Positions 29,456 to 38,843 of a DNA stretch of 64,000 nucleotides are shown here, in pieces; the first letter of the stretch is position 1, and each line of letters begins with the position of its first letter. Source of the stretch: Bosea sp. (in: a-proteobacteria). Its GTDB lineage: Bacteria; Pseudomonadota; Alphaproteobacteria; Rhizobiales; Beijerinckiaceae. Where the stretch lies: NCBI GenBank assembly GCA_023910605.1, contig JAAVVV010000001.1, positions 2,656,698-2,720,697 of the forward strand, given 5' to 3'. Under the pieces are notes generated by a model. That model was given only the letters and a program-made list of their open reading frames with translations. It searched no databases and had not been told where the DNA came from. Position numbers and translations under genes: made by a program.

Positions 29456-29737
29456 ATGAGCATGACCGACAGCCAGCTTGCCCCGGGGCCTTATCCTTTT
29501 GCCGGGGAACTTTATCCGCTTGAGGGCATGGCATTTGCCGAGGCCGCGCCGGAACTGGAGACCTTCCTGATACAGGCGGCAGAGGCGGCAGGCGTGGTGA
29601 TCATCCGCGATCATCCGGTGGAGCTGGTATGCCGCTCATCCGATCTTGCTGACCAGCGGTTCATGGTGTGGTGGCCATCGGGCCATGAGCGCCTGCATGT
29701 GCTGACACCAAATTCCCTGATCAGGGGCCGCGCCTGA
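29456..29737 (+). CDS. Hypothetical protein, short
   Basis: About 93 residues from ATG 29456 (or 29462): MSMTDSQLAPGPYPFAGELYPLEGMAFAEAAPELETFL, then a segment LIQAAEAAGVVIIRDHPVELVCRSSDLADQRFMVWWPSGHERLHVLTP. No known domain is recognised and there is no signal peptide. It lies between the integrase and methyltransferase genes in the same direction. It could be an accessory or anti-restriction gene, but nothing in the sequence proves that. Confidence 0.5.
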   Translation: MSMTDSQLAPGPYPFAGELYPLEGMAFAEAAPELETFLIQAAEAAGVVIIRDHPVELVCRSSDLADQRFMVWWPSGHERLHVLTPNSLIRGRA

Positions 29738-29807
29738 AAAGTCCCTGTTAGGAACCTGCCTGTAATTTGAACAGATCAGGAACAGGGCGCTTGGCGAACA
29801 GGACTGC

Positions 29808-29826
29808 TGGTGCCAAGGTGGCACCA
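29808..29826 (+). promoter_or_regulatory. Operator-like palindrome at the methyltransferase start
   Basis: TGGTGCCA-AGG-TGGCACCA has perfect 8-bp arms and ends two bases before the methyltransferase ATG at 29828. The encoded methyltransferase has an N-terminal HTH. M.SsoII and M.EcoRII relatives repress their own promoter through that domain, so this is a candidate self-repression site. The same sequence could instead form an mRNA hairpin over the ribosome site. Confidence 0.6.
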
Positions 29827-29827
29827 A

Positions 29828-31078
29828 ATGACACAGCGAATCATCCCCCTGCGCGGCGCAGCGCCAACCGAGTTCCGGCGGCTTCGCGAACAGGCCGGGC
29901 TGACCCTCGATGAGGCGCGGGCGCTGCTGGCGGTGTCGGAGCGAACCATCTACCGCTACGAGAACGGGGAATGCGCCCCGACCAGGCTGGCGATCCGCAC
30001 GCTCCAGGCGGCCATTGGCGAGCGGCGCGTCTATGGCGCGCCGAAGGCCGCCGCGACCCGGTTCCGCTTCATCGACCTGTTCGCCGGCATTGGCGGGCTC
30101 CGTCTCGGGTTCGAGAGCATCGGCGGGCATTGCGCCTTCACCTCGGAATGGGACCCGAACGCGCAGAAGACCTACGCGCTCAATTTCCCCGACAACCACC
30201 CGATTGCCGGCGACATCCGGGACTACTCGAAGAACCCGGCCCTGATCCCCGAGCATGACGTGCTCCTGGGCGGTTTTCCGTGCCAGCCCTTCTCCATTGC
30301 CGGGGTCTCCAAGAAAAACTCCCTCGGCCGCGCCCATGGCTTCCTGTGTGATACGCAGGGGACGCTGTTCTTCGATACCGCCCAGATCATCGCCCATCAC
30401 CGCCCGGCGGCCTTCCTGCTGGAAAACGTCAAGAACCTGGAGAGCCATGACGGCGGCCGGACCTTCGCCACCATCATGAACGTGCTGAGGAACGAGCTGG
30501 GCTACCATGTGCAGCACCGGGTCATCAGTGCGGAGCCCTGGGTGCCCCAGAAGCGGCAGCGCGTGTTCATCGCGGGCTTCCGCGAGCCGACGACGTTCGA
30601 TTTTGCGGCGCTGAAGCTGCCGCCAGCCGAGAGCGGGCCGAAGCTGGGGAGCATTCTCCAGCCGCCCCACGAGGTCGACCCGAAATACACCCTGACCCCG
30701 AAGCTCTGGCAGTATCTCCAGGACTACAAGAAGAAGCACAACGCAGCCGGCAACGGCTTTGGCTACAGTCTGTTCGGGCCGAACGACGTCACCCGCACCC
30801 TGTCGGCCCGCTACTACAAGGACGGTTCCGAGGTGCTGGTGGACCAGCCGGGCCAGCGCCCGCGCCGGCTGACGCCGATCGAGTGCGCGCGGCTGATGGG
30901 CTTCGACCGTCCGGGCCGTCCCTGGCGGATTCCGGTGTCGGACACCCAGGCCTACCGCCAGTTCGGCAACGCCGTGGTGGTGCCCGTGGTCGAGTTCGTG
31001 GCGAAGGCGATGCAGCCGCATATCGCGAAGGCGCTGGCAGCGCCGGAACCGCAGGAAGCCATCCGCGCGCATGGCTGA
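29828..31078 (+). CDS. DNA (cytosine-5) methyltransferase, EcoRII/Dcm type, with N-terminal HTH
   Basis: A 416-residue C5 methyltransferase. The first 60 residues form an HTH (FRRLREQAGLTLDEARALLAVSERTIYRYENGE). The catalytic domain has motif I FIDLFAGIGGLRLGFES, motif IV GGFPCQPFSIAG with Cys152, motif VI LLENVKNL, motif VIII QKRQRVFIAGF, and motif X QFGNAVVVPVVEFVAKAM. The Dcm-like layout, the Vsr gene behind it and the EcoRII-like endonuclease together point to CCWGG or a close relative as target; this is inference. The gene overlaps vsr by eight bases and is the first of a three-gene operon, with the palindrome at its start. Confidence 0.94.
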   Translation: MTQRIIPLRGAAPTEFRRLREQAGLTLDEARALLAVSERTIYRYENGECAPTRLAIRTLQAAIGERRVYGAPKAAATRFRFIDLFAGIGGLRLGFESIGGHCAFTSEWDPNAQKTYALNFPDNHPIAGDIRDYSKNPALIPEHDVLLGGFPCQPFSIAGVSKKNSLGRAHGFLCDTQGTLFFDTAQIIAHHRPAAFLLENVKNLESHDGGRTFATIMNVLRNELGYHVQHRVISAEPWVPQKRQRVFIAGFREPTTFDFAALKLPPAESGPKLGSILQPPHEVDPKYTLTPKLWQYLQDYKKKHNAAGNGFGYSLFGPNDVTRTLSARYYKDGSEVLVDQPGQRPRRLTPIECARLMGFDRPGRPWRIPVSDTQAYRQFGNAVVVPVVEFVAKAMQPHIAKALAAPEPQEAIRAHG

Positions 31079-31526
31079 CATCGTGCCGCCCGAGGTGCGC
31101 AGCCGGATGATGGCCGGCATTCGCGGCAGGGACACGAAGCCCGAACTGGTGCTGCGCAAGGGGCTGCACGCGGCCGGGTTCCGCTACAGGCTGCATGTGA
31201 AGGATCTGCCGGGCAAGCCGGACATGGTGTTCCCGCGTCACCGGGCGGTGCTGTTCGCCCATGGCTGTTTCTGGCATGGCCATGACTGCCACCTGTTCCG
31301 CTGGCCCTCGACCCGGCAGGACTGGTGGCGCGAGAAGATCACCCGCAACCAGGCCGTGGACGCCCGAAGCGAGGCGGCGCTGGCCGAGGCCGGCTGGCGG
31401 CTTGGGGTTGTCTGGGAATGCGCCCTGAAGGGTCGCACGCGCTTGCCCCTCCTGGACGTGCTGGAGGCCTGTATTGCCTGGCTGCGCTCCGATGCGGCCC
31501 GGCTGGACGTCAGGGGGACGGCATGA
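31071..31526 (+). CDS. vsr: Very short patch repair endonuclease Vsr
   Basis: A 151-residue Vsr. Conserved blocks are RSRMMAGIRGRDTKPELVLRKGLHAAGFRYRLH, LPGKPDMVFPRHRAVLFAHGCFWHGHDCHLFRWP and NQAVDARSEAALAEAGWRLGVVWECALKG. The enzyme nicks at T:G mismatches that arise when methylated cytosine deaminates in the recognition site, so it protects the sites of the neighbouring methyltransferase. It overlaps the methyltransferase gene by eight bases and the endonuclease gene by four. Confidence 0.95.
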   Translation: MADIVPPEVRSRMMAGIRGRDTKPELVLRKGLHAAGFRYRLHVKDLPGKPDMVFPRHRAVLFAHGCFWHGHDCHLFRWPSTRQDWWREKITRNQAVDARSEAALAEAGWRLGVVWECALKGRTRLPLLDVLEACIAWLRSDAARLDVRGTA

Positions 31527-32881
31527 GCCTGCAGGCTGATCTGTTCAATGATCTGGGGAGCAAGCCGGCATCCCTGCTGGTCCGTCTGCTCGATAGTGCC
31601 GACACCGTGCTCGTCAAGAAACTCTCGAACAATGACCGGGATTGGGCGCGGTTCAGCAACAAGCATCAGGCCGGCGTCTATATGCCCCCGGCCCAGCGCG
31701 ACGGCGGGTTTTTCCCGCCGCTGGTGGAGAAGGAGCGAGACAAGGGCGAGCCGATCCGCGAGGCCTATTTCCGGACGGTCTGGCCTGCCGTCGACGAAAC
31801 ACGAGATGACACCCGCCTGGTCCACTACACCAGCAAGGGGTCAGAGACACATATGACGCGCCTCCCCAAGGAGGCCTTTCGGGATCTTGATCCCGCTTCC
31901 TTTCTGGTCATGGCACAGCGCAACGAAGCAGGGCAGCCGTTCTATGAATGCCTGACCATCAGCTCGACGACGGACGACGCACTGCTGCTAGCCGACCTGC
32001 TGGACATGCAGCCGGATTTCCGTATCGAGGTTTTCAACCCGAAACTGCGCCGAAAGGCCGAGCAGGAGCGGATCCTTGATTTTGCCGAGCAGGTGATCGC
32101 GGCTTGGCTGGCTGGGCAGATTGCCCCCTTCGCCAAGACGCATGCAGTCATGCCGGCAACGGCAGCGCTGGCGGAGCAGGCCCGCACCGCGTGGCTTGTT
32201 CGCGAGGGGCACGAGCATCTTGATCCCTGGAAGATCAACACACCGGGGAACGCCCTGCGTGATATCAGCCGCAGCGTCGAATGGGAACTCTTCCGCGAGT
32301 TCCAGCGGCGGGAGCGAGCCGTCACCCTGGTCCGGCTTGTCATGGGTGACATGCCTGGTCCGGTCACAGCTGCCGCTGTCATCCGTAGCCTGATCGACCG
32401 CCTGCCCGAGATCGATGCCCTGATGCTCTCGGCGGCCCAGCAGCGGAAATCGCGGGCCGGCTATTCGTTCGAGCACCATATCGAGGCGATGCTGGCGGCA
32501 GGCAGAATTCCCTTCGAAAAACAGGTGATAATGGACGCGAAAAAGCGGCCCGATTTCGTGCTGCCGTCGCTCGCGGTCCTCCGCCGGGGGCCGTCCGGGA
32601 CCAGCGGGGGACTTATTCTCAGCGCCAAGACCACCCTGCGGGAACGCTGGAAGCAGGTGCAGCGCGAGATGGGCGTACACGAGATGTTCCTTGCGACCGT
32701 GGACGAGACGGTGGCCGGCAACGCGATCGAGGATATGGCTACCATGGGCATCACGCTCGTGGTCCCTGAAGCACTCAAGACCTCGAAGGATGCAGAGTAT
32801 GACAAGCAGCCCAACGTGCTCGGCTTCCGCCAGTTTTTCGATGCTCATGTCAGGGCCAAGCTGGCAGCTTGGAGAGTATAA
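31523..32881 (+). CDS. Type II restriction endonuclease, EcoRII C-terminal-domain type
   Basis: A 452-residue protein. The ATG at 31523 overlaps the vsr stop as ATGA. Residues about 1-170 make an EcoRII_N-like region (LVRLLDSADTVLVKKLSNNDRD to LVMAQRNEAGQPFY). The C-terminal half is EcoRII_C: GYSFEHHIEAMLAAGRIPFEKQVIMDAKKRPDFVLPS and the catalytic segment LSAKTTLRERWKQVQREMGVHEMFLATVDETV. The family cuts CCWGG or CCNGG sequences and often needs two copies of the site. With the methyltransferase and Vsr it forms a complete restriction-modification set. Confidence 0.88.
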   Translation: MSLQADLFNDLGSKPASLLVRLLDSADTVLVKKLSNNDRDWARFSNKHQAGVYMPPAQRDGGFFPPLVEKERDKGEPIREAYFRTVWPAVDETRDDTRLVHYTSKGSETHMTRLPKEAFRDLDPASFLVMAQRNEAGQPFYECLTISSTTDDALLLADLLDMQPDFRIEVFNPKLRRKAEQERILDFAEQVIAAWLAGQIAPFAKTHAVMPATAALAEQARTAWLVREGHEHLDPWKINTPGNALRDISRSVEWELFREFQRRERAVTLVRLVMGDMPGPVTAAAVIRSLIDRLPEIDALMLSAAQQRKSRAGYSFEHHIEAMLAAGRIPFEKQVIMDAKKRPDFVLPSLAVLRRGPSGTSGGLILSAKTTLRERWKQVQREMGVHEMFLATVDETVAGNAIEDMATMGITLVVPEALKTSKDAEYDKQPNVLGFRQFFDAHVRAKLAAWRV

Positions 32882-33028
32882 GGCGAAAACCCCATCACTG
32901 AGGATTACAAGAACGTGAGCGCCGACGATTACCTGAGGGAAAATTCTTGCCCGTGAGGCCGTAGATACGAGCGCCAGCTCTCCCGTTCGAGAGGTGCAGA
33001 CAACGTAACCATCCGGCGAGGCTTTCGA

Positions 33029-34363
33029 TTACCCAGATCGTCGGCGTGTTCCGATGGAGATGCCGAAGGCGATGTCATTGAGGCGTGTCAGGCCTCGCCA
33101 GACAACCATGTTTCCCGGTGGCGGATCATGGTTGCGGGCAAGATAGCCGCCGAGCATGGCGATCTGGAGCAGATAGGTGGCGAGGGTTCTTCGCAGGATG
33201 CGCGGCTTGGCCCGCGTCGCGTCAATGCCATCAAGCGTCGCGATTTCGGCTGGGGTGAGAACTGTCCCCGGCTCAGCCTCGGGCTTTGCCCGTGCGGACA
33301 TGGTGAGGAAGAAGATACGCCAGCTGACCACCGCGATGAGGGCGAGGAACTTAGCCAGCCGCTCGCCGGTCTCGAGCCTCGCCTCCTCGGCGCGGCAACC
33401 GGACTTCATCACCTTGTGGAAGACCTCCGCCTTCCAGCGCAAGGCGTACCATTTGAGCTTCTCGACGGTGGCGGTGAGATCGCTGACCGGGAGATTGGTC
33501 ACCAGCTTCCAGTCGATCGGCGGACGGTCGGCCGACGGGTCGATCTCAAGGGCGTGGATGTAGGTGAGACGCTTAGGACGATATAGCTTCCGCTTGCCGA
33601 TGGGCGGCAAGGTCTCTATGGCGGCGAACTTCACGGGCACGCACGCCGTCTCATCCTGGTCGATCTTGACGCAATGGCGTCCCGCCTAGGGCTCCGCCGA
33701 GAGCTGGGCGAAGACCCGATGCGCACCATCCTGCAACTTGGCATCGGCCGGCGCGTGGCCAACCGGTTGGTCTGCACCCGCACCAGGAAACGCGTGCCGA
33801 GATCCTGCGCGAGGCAGAAAAGCTCGTAGATGTCGCTCTCGCGGTCGGCCAAATGCATGCAGCGTTCCGGCGCGTCGACGAGCGCCATCGACTGGCGCAG
33901 GTTCTCCAGCCAGCGATAGCATTCCTTCGTCTCGATCGGCACGCGCGTGGGGTTCACATGCCGCTTGAGCGTCCAGGTCCCCTTGAACTTCGTGCGCGTC
34001 CAGAACTTCGCCGCCGTCAGCCCGAGCGGCGTGCCGTTCAGGGTCACGGCCAGGCTCGAATGCATCAGCACCCCGCACAAGGTCACCACGTTGGGCTGAC
34101 CCGCCTTATAACGCCCGGCGTTGATGGTCTTGGTGAAGCCGATCTTGCCCGGCCGCGCGCGGCTGTAGATGAACTCGGTGGTGTACTGCAGGATGAGGAT
34201 CGGTCCCTCGCTCGCCGCGCAGCGGATAGCGGTCGCACCAAAATGGCCCGCCAGCACCCCGTGCTCGGTGACGCGCGGGTTGTCGAAGAAACGGTAGGCC
34301 GCCTTCGTCGCCGCCCAGTCGCCGCACGCGGCCGGGACCGGCTGTCCAGGTGCTGCCGACATC
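33029..34363 (-). pseudogene. IS4 family (Tn5-like) transposase, main part, frameshifted
   Basis: The larger part of a Tn5-like transposase. It starts in the frame MSAAPGQPVPAACGDWAATKAAYRFFDNPRVT, the N-terminal DNA-binding region of the family, and continues through TTEFIYSRARPGKIG and ALVDAPERCMHLADRESDIYELF (catalytic Asp). Near 33765 the frame shifts and a stop lies near 33688. The C-terminal part is then in another frame, with LKWYALRWKAEVFHKVMKSGCRAEEARLET (catalytic Glu region) to 33029. The gene is therefore dead even apart from the IS66 insertion. Confidence 0.8.
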
Positions 34364-34467
34364 GTAAGCGTTCTGCCATGGCTGCCTTGCGCGGGGGCGG
34401 GTCCGGCATCGTATGAGCATGGTCTGGACGGTTGTTGTCGTCCTTAAGCCTATGCGCAAGGACGGCT

Positions 34468-34881
34468 ATGGACACCCGGACGGAGATTATCAGCCAGGTT
34501 GAGCGCCGTCGTCGCTGGAGCGTCGAGGAGAAGGTGCGGCTTCTGGAGGCGACGATGCAGCCGGGCGCTTCTGTGGCGGCGGTTGCGGATCGGCATGGGG
34601 TGAGCCGGAGCCTGCTGTTTTACTGGCGCAAGCAGGCGAAGGCGGGGCTGATGCCGGGCGTGACGCCGCTGGCCTCGCTGGAGGCTCCGGTCTTCGCGCC
34701 TGTTGTCATCGCAGCCGAAGCGCAGCCGGGACAGAAGCCTTCACCAAAGCCCCCGCGCAAGATGGCTCCGCGTGCCGACTGCACGGTGGAGGTCAGCTTG
34801 AGCAACGGCCGGGTGCTGAAGGCGGATGAGGGTATCGCGCCTGAGCGGCTTTCGGCTCTTGTCGCAGCGCTCGACCGATGA
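34468..34881 (+). CDS. tnpA: IS66 accessory protein TnpA (copy 1)
   Basis: A 137-residue protein: RRRRWSVEEKVRLLEATMQPGASVAAVADRHGVSRSLLFYWRKQAKAGL is an HTH_8-type DNA-binding domain. The C-terminal half is Pro- and Lys-rich, then CTVEVSLSNGRVLKADEGIAPERLSALVAALDR. It overlaps tnpB by four bases (ATGA). Confidence 0.9.
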   Translation: MDTRTEIISQVERRRRWSVEEKVRLLEATMQPGASVAAVADRHGVSRSLLFYWRKQAKAGLMPGVTPLASLEAPVFAPVVIAAEAQPGQKPSPKPPRKMAPRADCTVEVSLSNGRVLKADEGIAPERLSALVAALDR

Positions 34882-35240
34882 CGCCACAAACCCTGACCTC
34901 GCCTTTGGCGGGCGCGCGCATCTACATGGCGCTGGCACCTGTGGATATGAGGAAGGGCTTCGACGGGCTGTCGATGGTGGTGCAGGATCTTTTGAAGAAG
35001 GATCCGTTCCGCGGCCACCTGTTCATTTTCCGGGGCAAGCGCGCTGATCTGGTGAAGATTCTGATGTGGGACGGCACGGGGCTTTGCCTGTTCGCCAAGC
35101 GGCTGGAGCGTGGCCGCTTCGTCTGGGCAGTGACGCAGGATGGCGAGGTTGTACTGACGCCCGCACAGCTGTCGATGCTGCTCGAAGGCATCGACTGGCG
35201 CTCGCCGTTACGCACGGATCAGCCACGACGTGCGGGGTGA
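34878..35240 (+). CDS. tnpB: IS66 accessory protein TnpB (copy 1)
   Basis: A 120-residue protein of the IS66 Orf2 family: ARIYMALAPVDMRKGFDGLSMVVQDLLKKDPFRGHLFIFRGKRADLVKILMWDGTGLCLFAKRLERGRF. It is needed with TnpA and TnpC for transposition in this family. It couples to tnpA by ATGA. Confidence 0.93.
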   Translation: MTPQTLTSPLAGARIYMALAPVDMRKGFDGLSMVVQDLLKKDPFRGHLFIFRGKRADLVKILMWDGTGLCLFAKRLERGRFVWAVTQDGEVVLTPAQLSMLLEGIDWRSPLRTDQPRRAG

Positions 35241-35314
35241 AGTGCTTCGCGCAAAAGGTCAAGATCGACATTGATTCAATAGCTTGACCCCATCTGCCCT
35301 GGTATCTTCACCTC

Positions 35315-36919
35315 ATGATCGAAGCAGCGGGACAAGATAGTGACGAGGTGGCGCGGCTTCGCGCGCTCGTCGCTGCGCAGGCTGCAGCGCTGAAGACGGC
35401 GCAGGCCGAAGCTGCCGCCGCCAAGGCCGGTCTTCTTGTCAAGAGCCTGGAGATCGAGAAGCTCAAGATCCAGATCGCGCGGCTCAGGCGCATGCAATTT
35501 GGCCGCTCCTCGGAGAAGCTCTCCCATGAGATCGAGCAACTGGAACTGCGGCTCGAGGAACTGGAGATGGTCGAGGCGGCGAACAATGCAGCCATCGACG
35601 AGATAGCTCCTGCCGCTGATGCAGCAACAGCCAAGCCGAAGGCCACGCGCCGCCCTTTGCCTGAGCATCTGCCGCGCATCGAGATCGTACACACGCCTGC
35701 CATCGTGAACGACCCTGCCTGTGCTTGTCCATCCTGCGGAACGGCAGGCAAGTGGCGCAAGGTGGATGAGGATGTCCGTGAAGTCCTGGAGTATGTGCCG
35801 GGCCGCTTCGAGGTTATCCGCCATGTGCGTCCCGCCTTCTCGTGCCGCACCTGCGAGAGCATGGCGCAAGCTCCGATGCCGAGCATGCCGATCGAGCGCG
35901 GCATGGCCGGACCGGGCCTGATCGCCCAGGTTCTGGTTGGCAAATACTGTGATCATCTCCCGCTTTATCGCCAGGCAGAGATCTTTGCCCGCGAGGGCGT
36001 CGAGATCGAGCGCTCGGTGATGGCCGGCTGGGTTGCCAAGGCCGCAGAGCTTGTCGCGCCACTGGTCGAGGCGGTCGGTGCCCATGTGATGCGGGCTGAG
36101 CGGCTGCATGCCGACGACACGCCCGTGCCAGTGCTGGCGCCGGGCCTCGGGCGCACGAAGACAGGGCGGCTCTGGGTGTATCTGCGCGATGAGCGACCCC
36201 GTGGCGGTCAAGACCCGCCCGCCGCGCTGTATCGCTACACGCCCGACCGCAAGGGAGAGCGACCGCGCGAGCACCTCAAGGCCTTTGCAGGATTCCTGCA
36301 GGCGGATGCCTATGCCGGATTCAACGAACTCTATGCGACGAGTGCCACGCGTTCAGCCGCCGCAACCGAGGTTGCCTGCTGGGCGCACGTCAGGCGCAAC
36401 TTCCACGACGTTCACGCCGGGACAGGCTCGCCCCTGGCACTGGAGGCGATGACCCGCATTGGCAAGCTGTTCGAGGTTGAGCGCCTCATTCACGGCCAGC
36501 AGCCCGAGGATCGGCGCAAGGCTCGTCAGGATCTGGCGCTGCCCGTCATGACCGAACTCGCCAGCTTCCTCGACCATTCCCTCGCCCAGATCTCCGGCAA
36601 GAGCGACCTGGCCAAGGCCATTCGCTATGCCCGATCGCGCTGGGCAGCACTCACCCGCTATCTCGACGACGGCACCCTCGATATCTCCAACAACGCCGCA
36701 GAACGCGCCATCAGGCCTCTCAAGCTCGGCGCCAAGAACTGGTTGTTCGCAGGGTCCGACGCAGGCGGCGAGCGCGCCGCCGCCATCTACACGCTCACCG
36801 AAACCGCAAAGCTCAACGGGCGAGACCCAGCGGGATATCTGCGAGCAGTCATCACCAGGATCGCCGATCACCCCATCAACAAAATCGCCGACCTGTTGCC
36901 GTGGAACCTTATGCCGTAG
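35315..36919 (+). CDS. tnpC: IS66 family transposase TnpC (copy 1)
   Basis: A 534-residue DDE transposase. The N-terminus is a coiled coil and leucine-rich region with LRRMQFGRSSEKLSHEIEQLELRLEELE; a zinc-ribbon (CACPSCGTAGKW and FSCRTCESM) follows. The DDE core includes LHADDTPVPVLAPGLGRTKTGRLWVYLRDERP, FLQADAYAGFNELY, CWAHVRRNFHDVH and NNAAERAIRPLKLGAKNWLFAGSDAGGERAAAIYTL. Confidence 0.95.
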   Translation: MIEAAGQDSDEVARLRALVAAQAAALKTAQAEAAAAKAGLLVKSLEIEKLKIQIARLRRMQFGRSSEKLSHEIEQLELRLEELEMVEAANNAAIDEIAPAADAATAKPKATRRPLPEHLPRIEIVHTPAIVNDPACACPSCGTAGKWRKVDEDVREVLEYVPGRFEVIRHVRPAFSCRTCESMAQAPMPSMPIERGMAGPGLIAQVLVGKYCDHLPLYRQAEIFAREGVEIERSVMAGWVAKAAELVAPLVEAVGAHVMRAERLHADDTPVPVLAPGLGRTKTGRLWVYLRDERPRGGQDPPAALYRYTPDRKGERPREHLKAFAGFLQADAYAGFNELYATSATRSAAATEVACWAHVRRNFHDVHAGTGSPLALEAMTRIGKLFEVERLIHGQQPEDRRKARQDLALPVMTELASFLDHSLAQISGKSDLAKAIRYARSRWAALTRYLDDGTLDISNNAAERAIRPLKLGAKNWLFAGSDAGGERAAAIYTLTETAKLNGRDPAGYLRAVITRIADHPINKIADLLPWNLMP

Positions 36920-36937
36920 CCGTCAGAGGACGCTTAC

Positions 36938-37146
36938 TTCTGCCGGGGTTGACCCTTCGCAGCTTTATGGATGGCGGCGACAGGCCCGGGCATCCGGGGC
37001 GGTCAAAGCCATGCCCGTTGCGCACGATGAGGTGAAGTTTGCGCGCGTCGAGGCGGCTGGCAACTGGGCTGTGGAGATTGTCATTCGGGATACGGTTGTC
37101 CGCGTTGGCGGCGACATCGATGCGGATCATCTGACCGTGATACTGA
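36938..37146 (+). pseudogene. Fragment of a different IS66 family tnpA, between the two copies
   Basis: The 209 bases read AGVDPSQLYGWRRQARASGAV, then VAHDEVKFARVEAAGNWAVEIVIRDTVVRVGGDIDADHLTVIL, an IS66-type TnpA clearly unlike the one in the flanking copies. Both ends are cut by the flanking IS66 copies, so the copies landed in, or captured a piece of, an older IS66 element. Confidence 0.7.
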
Positions 37147-37164
37147 GTAAGCGTCCTCTGACGG

Positions 37165-38769
37165 CTACGGCATAAGGTTCCACGGCAACAGGTCGGCGAT
37201 TTTGTTGATGGGGTGATCGGCGATCCTGGTGATGACTGCTCGCAGATATCCCGCTGGGTCTCGCCCGTTGAGCTTTGCGGTTTCGGTGAGCGTGTAGATG
37301 GCGGCGGCGCGCTCGCCGCCTGCGTCGGACCCTGCGAACAACCAGTTCTTGGCGCCGAGCTTGAGAGGCCTGATGGCGCGTTCTGCGGCGTTGTTGGAGA
37401 TATCGAGGGTGCCGTCGTCGAGATAGCGGGTGAGTGCTGCCCAGCGCGATCGGGCATAGCGAATGGCCTTGGCCAGGTCGCTCTTGCCGGAGATCTGGGC
37501 GAGGGAATGGTCGAGGAAGCTGGCGAGTTCGGTCATGACGGGCAGCGCCAGATCCTGACGAGCCTTGCGCCGATCCTCGGGCTGCTGGCCGTGAATGAGG
37601 CGCTCAACCTCGAACAGCTTGCCAATGCGGGTCATCGCCTCCAGTGCCAGGGGCGAGCCTGTCCCGGCGTGAACGTCGTGGAAGTTGCGCCTGACGTGCG
37701 CCCAGCAGGCAACCTCGGTTGCGGCGGCTGAACGCGTGGCACTCGTCGCATAGAGTTCGTTGAATCCGGCATAGGCATCCGCCTGCAGGAATCCTGCAAA
37801 GGCCTTGAGGTGCTCGCGCGGTCGCTCTCCCTTGCGGTCGGGCGTGTAGCGATACAGCGCGGCGGGCGGGTCTTGACCGCCACGGGGTCGCTCATCGCGC
37901 AGATACACCCAGAGCCGCCCTGTCTTCGTGCGCCCGAGGCCCGGCGCCAGCACTGGCACGGGCGTGTCGTCGGCATGCAGCCGCTCAGCCCGCATCACAT
38001 GGGCACCGACCGCCTCGACCAGTGGCGCGACAAGCTCTGCGGCCTTGGCAACCCAGCCGGCCATCACCGAGCGCTCGATCTCGACGCCCTCGCGGGCAAA
38101 GATCTCTGCCTGGCGATAAAGCGGGAGATGATCACAGTATTTGCCAACCAGAACCTGGGCGATCAGGCCCGGTCCGGCCATGCCGCGCTCGATCGGCATG
38201 CTCGGCATCGGAGCTTGCGCCATGCTCTCGCAGGTGCGGCACGAGAAGGCGGGACGCACATGGCGGATAACCTCGAAGCGGCCCGGCACATACTCCAGGA
38301 CTTCACGGACATCCTCATCCACCTTGCGCCACTTGCCTGCCGTTCCGCAGGATGGACAAGCACAGGCAGGGTCGTTCACGATGGCAGGCGTGTGTACGAT
38401 CTCGATGCGCGGCAGATGCTCAGGCAAAGGGCGGCGCGTGGCCTTCGGCTTGGCTGTTGCTGCATCAGCGGCAGGAGCTATCTCGTCGATGGCTGCATTG
38501 TTCGCCGCCTCGACCATCTCCAGTTCCTCGAGCCGCAGTTCCAGTTGCTCGATCTCATGGGAGAGCTTCTCCGAGGAGCGGCCAAATTGCATGCGCCTGA
38601 GCCGCGCGATCTGGATCTTGAGCTTCTCGATCTCCAGGCTCTTGACAAGAAGACCGGCCTTGGCGGCGGCAGCTTCGGCCTGCGCCGTCTTCAGCGCTGC
38701 AGCCTGCGCAGCGACGAGCGCGCGAAGCCGCGCCACCTCGTCACTATCTTGTCCCGCTGCTTCGATCAT
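37165..38769 (-). CDS. tnpC: IS66 family transposase TnpC (copy 2)
   Basis: A 534-residue transposase identical in sequence to copy 1, including the zinc ribbon and DDE landmarks; it is intact. Confidence 0.95.
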   Translation of the reverse strand: MIEAAGQDSDEVARLRALVAAQAAALKTAQAEAAAAKAGLLVKSLEIEKLKIQIARLRRMQFGRSSEKLSHEIEQLELRLEELEMVEAANNAAIDEIAPAADAATAKPKATRRPLPEHLPRIEIVHTPAIVNDPACACPSCGTAGKWRKVDEDVREVLEYVPGRFEVIRHVRPAFSCRTCESMAQAPMPSMPIERGMAGPGLIAQVLVGKYCDHLPLYRQAEIFAREGVEIERSVMAGWVAKAAELVAPLVEAVGAHVMRAERLHADDTPVPVLAPGLGRTKTGRLWVYLRDERPRGGQDPPAALYRYTPDRKGERPREHLKAFAGFLQADAYAGFNELYATSATRSAAATEVACWAHVRRNFHDVHAGTGSPLALEAMTRIGKLFEVERLIHGQQPEDRRKARQDLALPVMTELASFLDHSLAQISGKSDLAKAIRYARSRWAALTRYLDDGTLDISNNAAERAIRPLKLGAKNWLFAGSDAGGERAAAIYTLTETAKLNGRDPAGYLRAVITRIADHPINKIADLLPWNLMP

Positions 38770-38843
38770 GAGGTGAAGATACCAGGGCAGATGGGGTCAA
38801 GCTATTGAATCAATGTCGATCTTGACCTTTTGCGCGAAGCACT

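Larger units (their letters stand above)
34364..36937 (+). mobile_element. IS66 family element, copy 1
   Basis: A 2574-bp element with ends starting GTAAGCGTTCTGCCATGGC and, on the other strand, GTAAGCGTCCTCTGACGGC. It carries tnpA, tnpB and tnpC in order on the plus strand. Copy 2 has the same length and encodes identical proteins. Confidence 0.92.

Noticed and set aside
35276..36274. 332-residue minus-strand frame inside IS66
   Set aside because: It is antisense to tnpC and recurs identically wherever IS66 occurs; a shadow of high GC.
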